Of a stretch of 41,788 bases of DNA, positions 8,842 to 16,325 are shown piece by piece (position 1 is the first letter of the stretch; each line of letters opens with the position of its first letter). The stretch is from positions 1 through 41,788 of the forward strand of contig NZ_SAYU02000038.1 of assembly GCF_004025965.2 (NCBI RefSeq). The letters are read 5' to 3'. A program made the translations under genes and the position numbers. This stretch comes from Phycicoccus flavus. Lineage in GTDB: Bacteria; Actinomycetota; Actinomycetes; Actinomycetales; Dermatophilaceae. Under the pieces are notes generated by a model. It saw nothing but the letters and a program-made list of their open reading frames with translations. It was not told the origin of the DNA and searched no databases.

Positions 8842-11081
8842 TCATCGAACGCACCGTCACCCCCTACGTCGTCTACGGCGAGGACCCGGTCCTGCGCGCC
8901 CTGGAGAAGATCACGGCCAACAAGGCCCGGATCGTCTTCTGCGTCTCCGAGCACGGCCACCTGCTCGGCTCGATCTCCGACGGCGACGTCCGCCGCTGGA
9001 TCGCCGCCCAGGACGACGTCGACCTCTCCCGCCCGTGCGCCGACGTCGCGAACACCGGCGCCGTCCGGGCCCCGGCCACCGCCGCCCCGAGCGAGGTGCG
9101 GACGCTCTTCACCCCCAGCGTCGACCACGTCCCGCTCCTGGACGACCAGGGCCACCTCGTCGCGGTCGCCGTCAACCGCAGCGACGTCTTCCGGGTGGGC
9201 CGGCACGAGGTCGGCAAGGACCGGCCGGTCTTCGTCATCTCCGAGATCGGCATCAACCACAACGGGTCGGTCGACCTGGCCAAGCACCTGGTCGACCTCT
9301 CGGCCGCGGCCGGCGCCGACGCCGTGAAGTTCCAGCTGCGGGACATGGCCGCGCTCTACCGCGGCGGCTCGGGCAGCAGCGCCGGGGAGGACCTCGGCCC
9401 GCAGTACACCCTCGACCTGCTCTCCCGGTTCAACCTCCCCGCCGAGCGGCTCTTCGAGGTCTTCGACCACGCGGCGGGCCTGGGCGTCGACGTCATGTGC
9501 ACCCCCTGGGACCTGCCGAGCGTCGACGCCCTCGTCGAGTACGGCGTCCCCGCGCTGAAGATCGCCTCCGCGGACCTCACCAACCACACGCTGCTGCGGC
9601 ACGCCGCCGCCTCCGGCACCCCGCTCGTCGTCTCGACCGGGATGTCCACCGAGGCCGAGATCCGCGAGAGCGTCGCCCTCCTGCGCGCCACGGGGACCCC
9701 CTACGCCCTCCTGCACTGCCAGTCGACGTACCCGGCGCCCTTCAAGGACGTCAACCTCTCCTACCTCCCGCGGCTGGCCGAGCTCGGCGACTGCCCGGTG
9801 GGCTACTCGGGGCACGAGCGCGGCTTCCACGTGCCGCTGGCCGCCGTCGCCCTCGGCGCGACCATCGTCGAGAAGCACTTCACGGTCGACCGCTCGATGG
9901 AGGGCAACGACCACAAGGTCTCGCTGCTGCCCGAGGAGATGCGCGAGATGGTCCAGCGGATCCGCGAGGTCGAGGAGGCGCTCGGCGGCACCGGCCCGCG
10001 GCAGGTGTCCACCGGCGAGATGATGAACCGGGTCAACCTGGCCAAGAGCCTCGTCGCCGCCCGCGACATCGCACCGGGCGAGGTCATCGACGCCGGTGCC
10101 GTCGACGTCAAGAGTCCCGGCCGCGGCCTGCAGCCGAACGCCCTGCCGAAGCTCGTCGGGCGCACCGCGAACCGGGCCCTGGCCGCCGGCGAGTTCTTCT
10201 ACGCCTCCGACCTCGCCGACGGCGTGCCGAAGGGCCGCGACCACACCTTCCGGCGGCCCTGGGGGCTGCCGGTGCGCTACCACGACGTCGAGGCCCTCAC
10301 CGCCGACTGCACGCCGGGCTTCCTAGAGTTCCACTTCTCCTACAAGGACCTCGAGATCGACCCCGCCACCGCGATCCGCGGGCCGCTGCCGATGGGCTAC
10401 GCCTGCCACGCGCCGGACCTGTTCGCGGGCGACTTCATCCTCAACCTCGCGAGCGAGGACGACGCGCACTGGGAGCGCTCGGTCGAGGAGCTCCAGCGGG
10501 TCATCGAGACGACCCGCTCGATGCGGGGCCTGTTCACCCAGGACGCCGACCCGGTCGTCATCTCCAGCGTCGGCGGGTTCACCTCCGACCGGCACGTGCC
10601 GGTGGACGAGATCCCGGACATGTACGCCCGGGTGGCGGCCGGCCTGGACCGCGTCGACGACTCCGGGGTCCGCCTGGCCTGCCAGACCCTGCCGCCCTTC
10701 CCCTGGTACATGGGCGGCCAGCTGTACTGCAACCTCTTCGTCCGGCCCGACGACACCGCCGCCTTCGCCGAGCGCTACGGCCGCCGCCTGTGCCTCGACG
10801 TGTCCCACACCAAGCTCGCGTCCACCTTCCTCGGCATCCCCTTCTCCGAGGCCGTCGACGCGCTCGCGCCGCACGCGGAGCACCTGCACCTCGTCGACGC
10901 CGTCGGGGTCGACGGCGAGGGCGTCCAGGTCGGCGACGGCGAGGTCGACTGGGCGGTGCTCGCGGAGCAGCTGGACGCGCTCGCCCCCGACGCCGGGTTC
11001 ATCCCGGAGATCTGGCAGGGCCACGTCAACGGCGGCGAGGGGTTCTGGGTGGCCCTCGAGCGGCTGGAGCAGTGGTTCTGA
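8838..11081 (+). CDS. CBS - NeuB - SAF - TIM-barrel isomerase fusion (nonulosonate synthase)
   Basis: A 747-aa multidomain protein; plain NeuB proteins are about 340-360 aa. Residues 1-125 are a CBS pair (GSISDGDVRRW; HVPLLDDQGHLVAV). Residues 130-390 form the NeuB TIM barrel that condenses an N-acyl sugar with PEP (EIGINHNG from Glu136, KIASADLTN, STGMSTEAE, EKHFTVDRSMEGNDHKVSL from Glu345). Residues 395-462 are an SAF/antifreeze-like domain. Residues 485-747 resemble AP-endonuclease-2/xylose-isomerase-like sugar isomerases (LEFHFSYKD, LCLDVSHTKLAS, HLHLVDAVG, FIPEIWQGH). There is no stop or frameshift, so this is a true fusion. The C-terminal domain could supply or adjust the hexose substrate, and the CBS pair could sense nucleotides; both are inference. 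Confidence 0.93.
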   Translation: MIIERTVTPYVVYGEDPVLRALEKITANKARIVFCVSEHGHLLGSISDGDVRRWIAAQDDVDLSRPCADVANTGAVRAPATAAPSEVRTLFTPSVDHVPLLDDQGHLVAVAVNRSDVFRVGRHEVGKDRPVFVISEIGINHNGSVDLAKHLVDLSAAAGADAVKFQLRDMAALYRGGSGSSAGEDLGPQYTLDLLSRFNLPAERLFEVFDHAAGLGVDVMCTPWDLPSVDALVEYGVPALKIASADLTNHTLLRHAAASGTPLVVSTGMSTEAEIRESVALLRATGTPYALLHCQSTYPAPFKDVNLSYLPRLAELGDCPVGYSGHERGFHVPLAAVALGATIVEKHFTVDRSMEGNDHKVSLLPEEMREMVQRIREVEEALGGTGPRQVSTGEMMNRVNLAKSLVAARDIAPGEVIDAGAVDVKSPGRGLQPNALPKLVGRTANRALAAGEFFYASDLADGVPKGRDHTFRRPWGLPVRYHDVEALTADCTPGFLEFHFSYKDLEIDPATAIRGPLPMGYACHAPDLFAGDFILNLASEDDAHWERSVEELQRVIETTRSMRGLFTQDADPVVISSVGGFTSDRHVPVDEIPDMYARVAAGLDRVDDSGVRLACQTLPPFPWYMGGQLYCNLFVRPDDTAAFAERYGRRLCLDVSHTKLASTFLGIPFSEAVDALAPHAEHLHLVDAVGVDGEGVQVGDGEVDWAVLAEQLDALAPDAGFIPEIWQGHVNGGEGFWVALERLEQWF

Positions 11082-12151
11082 GCGCTCGCCCGCTCGCCCT
11101 CTGGGTCCTGCCGGTCTCCGACCTCGGCGGGGTCGCCCGGCACGTCCTCGACGTCGCCGAGGTCGGCGTCCCCGGGTGGCGGCTCGCCGTGCTCTGCCCG
11201 CCCGGGCCGCTCGCCGACCGGCTCCGGGCCCTCGGCGCCGACGTCCGCACCGCACCGGTCGGACCGGACGACGGGGTCCGCGCGTCCGTGGCCGCGGTCC
11301 GGCGGGCCGTCCGGGAGCTCGCGCCGGCGGTCGTCCACTCGCACCTGTCCTGGGCCGACGTCGTGGCCGCCGCGGCGACCCTTGGCTCGCCCGCCGCGCT
11401 CGTCACCACCGAGCACGGCATCGCCGACGACGACCTCGTCTACCACGGCACCGCGTGGCGGGCGCGGCTGAAGGAGGCGCTGCACACCGCGCGCCTGCGC
11501 CGCGCCGACGCGGTGGTCGCGGTGTCCGGGGCGACCGCCCGCAGCATCACCCGCAAGTGGCACCCGGGCGCCCGGACCCCGCTGCACGTCGTCCGCAACG
11601 GCCTGGACCGGCCGGCCACGCCTCCGGTCCGCGAGCCCGGGCTGCACGTGGTCTCGGTGAGCCGGCTCGCGCCGGAGAAGCGGCTCGACGCGCTGCTCCA
11701 TGGGTTCGCCGTGCTGCACCGGGAGCACCCGCGGGCGCGGCTCACCCTGGCCGGCACCGGACCGGACGAGGCGGCCCTGCGCTCCCAGGCCGACACCCTC
11801 GACGTCGCCGGGGCGGTGACCTTCCCCGGCCACGTCGAGGCCGCCGACCTGCTGGCCCGCGCCGACGTCCTCGTCCAGCTGTCGGTGTGGGAGAACTGCT
11901 CGTACGCGCTGCTCGAGGCCCTCGGCCACGGCTGCGGCGTCCTCGCCTCCCCCGTCGGCGGCAACCCCGAGATCCTCCCCCGTGCCGCCCTCGTCGACCC
12001 CCGCGACCCCGCGGCGGTGGCGGCCGGCGTCGTCCGCCAGGGCCTGGACCCGACCACCCGCCCACGCCTGGACCCCGCCTGGCCCACCCGCGCGGACATG
12101 ACGGCGGCGGTCTCGGCCGTCTACGCGGGCGCCGTGGAGCCCCGGCGATGA
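11072..12151 (+). CDS. glycosyltransferase family 4
   Basis: A 359-aa GT-B retaining glycosyltransferase. The glycine-rich N-terminal region is VLPVSDLGGVARHV. The GT4 domain has VSRLAPEKRLDALL, LTLAGTGPDEAAL, FPGHVEAADLLARADVLVQLS and the donor-site WENCSYALLEALGHGCGVLAS. The start is uncertain: GTG at 11072 overlaps the neuB fusion by 10 nt; a CTG at 11078 would give the usual 4-nt overlap. Acts on the cytoplasmic face on a lipid-linked intermediate. Confidence 0.88.
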   Translation: MVLSARPLALWVLPVSDLGGVARHVLDVAEVGVPGWRLAVLCPPGPLADRLRALGADVRTAPVGPDDGVRASVAAVRRAVRELAPAVVHSHLSWADVVAAAATLGSPAALVTTEHGIADDDLVYHGTAWRARLKEALHTARLRRADAVVAVSGATARSITRKWHPGARTPLHVVRNGLDRPATPPVREPGLHVVSVSRLAPEKRLDALLHGFAVLHREHPRARLTLAGTGPDEAALRSQADTLDVAGAVTFPGHVEAADLLARADVLVQLSVWENCSYALLEALGHGCGVLASPVGGNPEILPRAALVDPRDPAAVAAGVVRQGLDPTTRPRLDPAWPTRADMTAAVSAVYAGAVEPRR

Positions 12152-13200
12152 CCCGGGTCCTCCTCGCGGCCAACAACGCCGAGGTCGGCGGCGGTGAGGT
12201 CATGCTGCTCGCCACCGCCGAGGTGCTGCGCGACCTCGGCGTCGAGACCGCGGTCGCCGGCCCGGTCCTCGCCGAGGGGGCCACCGGCGGCGTCGTCGAC
12301 CAGGCCGAGCAGCGGGGGTTCCCCGTCCTCCGCCTGCCCGCGCAGCGGCGCGCCGCGATGGCCGCGCTGCGCTCGGCGGCCCGCGGGAGCGAGGACTGGC
12401 TGTGGTGCCACGGGCTCGCGCCCGCCCTCGCGACGGCGGGCCGCCAGCGCCGGGTCGTCCACGTGCACCAGGCGCCGTCGGCCACCCACCGCGCCGCCAT
12501 CGGGGTCTCCCGGCTGCGGGCCGAGGCCGTCCTCGTGCCCAGCCACGCGATGACCGCCGCCGTGCCCGGCGCCACGGTCGTGCCCAACTGGACCGACGCG
12601 CTGCCCGTGCGGGACGCGGACGGCGCGCCGGACCGGCCGGTGCGGGTGGGCTTCATCGGCCGGCACTCCGCCGACAAGGGCCTCGACGTGCTGGCCCGGG
12701 CCGTCGAGCGGCTGGCCGCCGCCGAGCCCGACGGCTGGCGCCTCGTCCTCGCCGGGGACGGCCGCTTCGTCCCGGCGGAGCAGACCGCCCGGGTCGACGC
12801 CGCGCTGGCTCGGGTCGGGGCGGTGACCGACCGCCTCGGCTGGTGCGAGCGGGCCGACTTCTTCGGCGCCGTCGACCTCGCCGTGTTCCCCTCGACGTGG
12901 GCCGAGCCGTTCGGGCTCGTCGCCGCGGAGGCGATGAGCGCCGGGGTCCCCCTCGTGGTGTCGGACGCCGGCGCGCTGCCGGAGGTCGTCGGAGCCGGCC
13001 ACCCGTGGGTGGTGCCGGCGGGCGACGACGCGGCCCTGGCCGCCGTGGTCCGCGCGTGCGCCACGGCCCCGCCAGAGGTGCGCAGGGCCGCGACCGCCGC
13101 GGCCCGCGAGCGCTGGCAGGAGCACTACTCGCCCGCCGCCGGACGCGCCCACGTGGCCCACCTCCTGCGCCGCCTCGGGATCGGCACGTCCGCCCCCTGA
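12148..13200 (+). CDS. glycosyltransferase family 4
   Basis: A 350-aa GT-B enzyme. N-terminal LLAANNAEVGGGEVMLL carries the Gly-rich loop. The C-terminal donor domain shows VGFIGRHSADKGLDVLARA, LVLAGDGR, LGWCERADFFGAVDLAVFPS and the EX7E-type AEPFGLVAAEAMSAGVPLVVSD. ATGA overlap with the preceding GT4. The next gene follows after 57 bp, the widest gap in the operon. Sugar specificity unknown. Confidence 0.88.
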   Translation: MTRVLLAANNAEVGGGEVMLLATAEVLRDLGVETAVAGPVLAEGATGGVVDQAEQRGFPVLRLPAQRRAAMAALRSAARGSEDWLWCHGLAPALATAGRQRRVVHVHQAPSATHRAAIGVSRLRAEAVLVPSHAMTAAVPGATVVPNWTDALPVRDADGAPDRPVRVGFIGRHSADKGLDVLARAVERLAAAEPDGWRLVLAGDGRFVPAEQTARVDAALARVGAVTDRLGWCERADFFGAVDLAVFPSTWAEPFGLVAAEAMSAGVPLVVSDAGALPEVVGAGHPWVVPAGDDAALAAVVRACATAPPEVRRAATAAARERWQEHYSPAAGRAHVAHLLRRLGIGTSAP

Positions 13201-13257
13201 CGTCCGCCGTCTGCGAGGATGACGGGCGACCCCGACGACGAGAGCGAGCGTTGCCCC

Positions 13258-14238
13258 ATGCCCACAGCCCTGATCACCGGCATCACCGGTCAGGACGGCC
13301 TGTACCTCGCCGAGCTGCTGCTCGGCAAGGGCTACGAGGTGCACGGCATCGTCCGCGGCCAGAACAACCCCAAGCGCGACCTCGTGGCCGAGGTCGTCCC
13401 GGAAGTCACCCTGCACACCGGCGACCTCACCGACCTGTCCTCGCTCATGCGGGCGATGTCGGCCACCCAGCCCGACGAGGTCTACAACCTCGGGGCGGTC
13501 TCCTTCGTCGCCTACTCGTGGGACAACGCGCGGGTCACCACCGACGTCACGGGCAACGGCGTCCTCAACATGCTCGAGGCCGTCCGCCTCTTCTGCGGCT
13601 CCGACCCCACCCGCACGCGCTTCTACCAGGCGTCCAGCTCGGAGATGTTCGGCAAGGTCCAGGAGGTGCCGCAGCGCGAGACCACCCTGCTGTGGCCGCG
13701 CTCGCCCTACGGCGTCGCCAAGGTCTTCGGCCACTACATGACGATCAACTACCGCGAGTCCTACGGGATGCACGCGTCCTCGGGCATCCTCTTCAACCAC
13801 GAGTCGCCGCGGCGCGGACCGGAGTTCGTCACCCGCAAGGTCTCGATGGCCGTCGCGCGCATCGCCCTCGGCCTCCAGGACCGCATCGTCATGGGCAACC
13901 TCGACGCGCAGCGGGACTGGGGCTTCGCCGGAGACTACGTCGAGGGCATGTGGAGGATGCTGCAGCAGCCGGCCGGCGACGACTACGTCCTCGCCACCGG
14001 CGAGACCCACTCCATCCGCGAGCTGCTCGACATCGCCTTCTCCCACGTCGGCATCGAGGACTGGTCCGACCGGGTCGGCCAGGACCCGCGCTTCATGCGG
14101 CCGGCCGAGGTCGACCAGCTCATCGGCGACGCGAGCAAGGCCCGCGACCGGCTGGGCTGGCGGCCCACCGTCGGCTTCGACGAGCTCGTGCACATGATGG
14201 TCGACCACGACCTCTCGGTCCTGCGCGCGGCCCGGTGA
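13258..14238 (+). CDS. gmd: GDP-mannose 4,6-dehydratase
   Basis: Makes GDP-4-keto-6-deoxy-D-mannose from GDP-mannose. It has 326 aa, slightly shorter than most family members (about 340-370). Rossmann motif TGITGQDG at 7-14. Catalytic set Ser127, Glu129 (SSSEMFG), Tyr151 and Lys155 (SPYGVAK). Family signatures NHESPRRGPEFVTRK, NLDAQRDWGFAGDYVEGM and RPAEVDQLIGDASKA are all present. ATG at 13258 matches the conserved N-terminus; an in-frame ATG at 13219 would add 13 residues. Directly followed, with GTGA overlap, by a paralogue. Confidence 0.93.
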   Translation: MPTALITGITGQDGLYLAELLLGKGYEVHGIVRGQNNPKRDLVAEVVPEVTLHTGDLTDLSSLMRAMSATQPDEVYNLGAVSFVAYSWDNARVTTDVTGNGVLNMLEAVRLFCGSDPTRTRFYQASSSEMFGKVQEVPQRETTLLWPRSPYGVAKVFGHYMTINYRESYGMHASSGILFNHESPRRGPEFVTRKVSMAVARIALGLQDRIVMGNLDAQRDWGFAGDYVEGMWRMLQQPAGDDYVLATGETHSIRELLDIAFSHVGIEDWSDRVGQDPRFMRPAEVDQLIGDASKARDRLGWRPTVGFDELVHMMVDHDLSVLRAAR

Positions 14239-15188
14239 CCGTCGCCCTCGTCACCGGAGCCACCGGCCAGGACGGGGGCTACCTCGTCGAGCGCCTGCTC
14301 GCCGAGGGCACCGAGGTGCACGGCCTGGTCCGCGGCGAGGACCTCGGCGGCGGCCCGGTGCCCGACGGGCTCGTCGTCCACGAGTGCGACCTCGGCGGGC
14401 CGGCGGCCGACGTCGCCGCCGTCGTCGACCGGGTCGCGCCCGACGAGCTGTACAACCTCGGCGGCGTCAGCTCGGTGGCCCAGTCCTGGGCCGAGCCGCT
14501 GCTGACCACGACGGTCAACGGCACCGCGGCGGTCGTCCTGCTCGAGGCCGCCCGCAGCACGCAGGAGCGCACCGGCCGCCCGGTGCGGGTGGTGCAGGCC
14601 GCGAGCGCGGAGATCTTCGGGGAGCCAGAGCACTCACCGCAGGACGAGCGGACCGCGATCCGGCCGGTGAGCCCGTACGGCGCGGCCAAGGCCCTCGCCC
14701 ACCACGCCGTCGGCATCGCCCGGGCCCGGGGGCAGCACGCCACCTCCCTCGTCCTCTACAACCACGAGTCTCCGCGCCGCCCGCCGAGCTTCGTCACCCG
14801 CAAGATCACCTCGACCGTCGCGGCCATCGCCGCCGGCCGCGCCGACCGGATCGTCCTCGGCAACCTCGACGCCCGCCGCGACTGGGGGTGGGCGCCGGAC
14901 TACGTCGACGCCATGGTGCGGGCGGTCCGGCACGACACCCCCGGGGACTACGTCGTCGCCACGGGCGAGGCGCACACCGTCCGCGACTTCGTGGCCGCCG
15001 CCTTCGCGCGGGCGGGGGTCGAGGACTGGGAGCGGCTCGTCACCGTCGACCAGGCGCTGGTCCGCCCGGCCGACCCCAGCCTGCTCGTCGGCGACGCGAG
15101 CCGGGCCCGCGAGGAGCTCGGCTGGGCGCCCACCGTCGGCTTCGCCGAGCTCGTGGCGCGGATGGTCGACGCCGAGGAGCCCTCGTGA
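14235..15188 (+). CDS. second Gmd-like SDR (GDP-mannose dehydratase/GDP-ketosugar reductase family)
   Basis: A 317-aa paralogue of the adjacent gmd. Rossmann motif TGATGQDG at 7-14. Catalytic residues Ser124, Glu126 (ASAEIFG), Tyr148 and Lys152 (SPYGAAK) are kept. It retains NHESPRRPPSFVTRKI and NLDARRDWGWAPDYVDAM, but the conserved RP-EVD-GD segment is changed to RPADPSLLVGD. It could be a second dehydratase or have become the Rmd-type 4-reductase giving GDP-D-rhamnose; the pairing favours the latter, but sequence alone does not decide. Overlaps both neighbours in GTGA. Confidence 0.85.
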   Translation: MTVALVTGATGQDGGYLVERLLAEGTEVHGLVRGEDLGGGPVPDGLVVHECDLGGPAADVAAVVDRVAPDELYNLGGVSSVAQSWAEPLLTTTVNGTAAVVLLEAARSTQERTGRPVRVVQAASAEIFGEPEHSPQDERTAIRPVSPYGAAKALAHHAVGIARARGQHATSLVLYNHESPRRPPSFVTRKITSTVAAIAAGRADRIVLGNLDARRDWGWAPDYVDAMVRAVRHDTPGDYVVATGEAHTVRDFVAAAFARAGVEDWERLVTVDQALVRPADPSLLVGDASRAREELGWAPTVGFAELVARMVDAEEPS

Positions 15189-16312
15189 CCCACCGGCGGC
15201 CCGACGGGCGCACCGTGGCCATCGCGCACGACTACCTCACCCAGCGCGGCGGGGCGGAGCGGGTCGTCCTCGCGATGACCCGGGCCTTCCCCGGGGCCCC
15301 GGTGCACACCCTGCTCCACGAGCCCGGGTCGATCTACCCCGAGTTCGCCGGGCAGGACGTGCGCCCCTCGCCGCTCAACCGGGTCGGGCCGGTGCGGCGC
15401 GACCACCGGGCCGGGCTGCCGCTCTACGCCCCGGCGGCCTCGGCGACGCGGGTCGAGGCCGACGTCACCGTCGTGTCCTCCAGCGGCTGGGCGCACGGCT
15501 TCCGGCACACCGGCCGGTCGGTCGTCTACTGCTACTCCCCCGCCCGCTGGCTCTACCAGACCGACACCTACCTCGGTGGTCCCGCGCGGCGCTCGCCCAA
15601 GGGTGTCGCCCTGCTCGCGCTGCGACCGGCCCTGCGCCGCTGGGACGCCGCGGCCGCCCGCCGCCACGACCGCTACCTCGCCATCTCCCGCGTGGTGCGC
15701 GACCGGATCCGCGACACCTACGGCCTCGACGCCGCCGTCGTGCCCGCCCCGCACGCCATGGACGCCGGGGCCGAGCGGGAGCCGGTGCCGGAGCTCGCCG
15801 ACTGGGCCGGCGAGCGCTACCTCCTCGTCGTCTCGCGCCTCCTGCCCTACAAGAACGTCGGGGCCGTGGTCGAGGCCGTCCGCGGGACCTCCGAGCGGCT
15901 CGTCGTCGTCGGGGACGGCCCGCTGCGGCGCGCCCTGGTCGCCGGGGCGCCGGACACCGTCCGCCTCGTGTCCGGCCTCACCGACGCGCAGGTCCGCTGG
16001 GTCTACGCCCACGCCGGTCTCCTCGTGGCGCCGAGCGTCGAGGACTACGGCCTCTCACCACTGGAGGCCGCCGCCTTCGGGGTGCCCGCCCTCACCCTCG
16101 GCGCCGGCGGCTACCTCGACACCGTGGTCGAGGGCACGACCGGGCTGCACGTCCGGGCGCCCGAGCCCGCGCTGCTGCGCGACGGCATCGCCCGCGCCCG
16201 GGCCCACCCCTTCGACGCCGGCGCCCTGCGCGCCCACGCCGAGACCTTCACCGAGCCCCGCTTCCACGAGCGGCTGCGGGCCGAGGTCGACGCCCTCGGG
16301 GCGGCGTCGTGA
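15185..16312 (+). CDS. glycosyltransferase family 4 (mannosyltransferase-like)
   Basis: A 375-aa GT-B enzyme. N-terminal AIAHDYLTQRGGAERVVLAM is typical of WbaZ/mannosyltransferase-type GT4 proteins. YCYSPARWLYQTDTYL fits the same group. The donor domain has LLVVSRLLPYKNVGAVVEA, LVVVGDGPLR, VSGLTDAQVRWVYAHAGLLVAPS and EDYGLSPLEAAAFGVPAL. GTG start overlaps the Gmd paralogue. A GDP-mannose or GDP-deoxyhexose donor would fit the neighbours, but this is inference. Confidence 0.88.
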   Translation: MTHRRPDGRTVAIAHDYLTQRGGAERVVLAMTRAFPGAPVHTLLHEPGSIYPEFAGQDVRPSPLNRVGPVRRDHRAGLPLYAPAASATRVEADVTVVSSSGWAHGFRHTGRSVVYCYSPARWLYQTDTYLGGPARRSPKGVALLALRPALRRWDAAAARRHDRYLAISRVVRDRIRDTYGLDAAVVPAPHAMDAGAEREPVPELADWAGERYLLVVSRLLPYKNVGAVVEAVRGTSERLVVVGDGPLRRALVAGAPDTVRLVSGLTDAQVRWVYAHAGLLVAPSVEDYGLSPLEAAAFGVPALTLGAGGYLDTVVEGTTGLHVRAPEPALLRDGIARARAHPFDAGALRAHAETFTEPRFHERLRAEVDALGAAS

Positions 16313-16325
16313 CCGCGGGGCGACC

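Noticed and set aside
9035-11071. Long upstream extension of the GT4 frame across the neuB fusion
   Set aside because: Arg/Pro-rich shadow; the GT4 protein begins at about 11072, where the family similarity starts.
13219-13257. Upstream ATG start for gmd
   Set aside because: The extra 13 residues are hydrophilic and not part of the conserved GMD N-terminus, which begins at the ATG at 13258.
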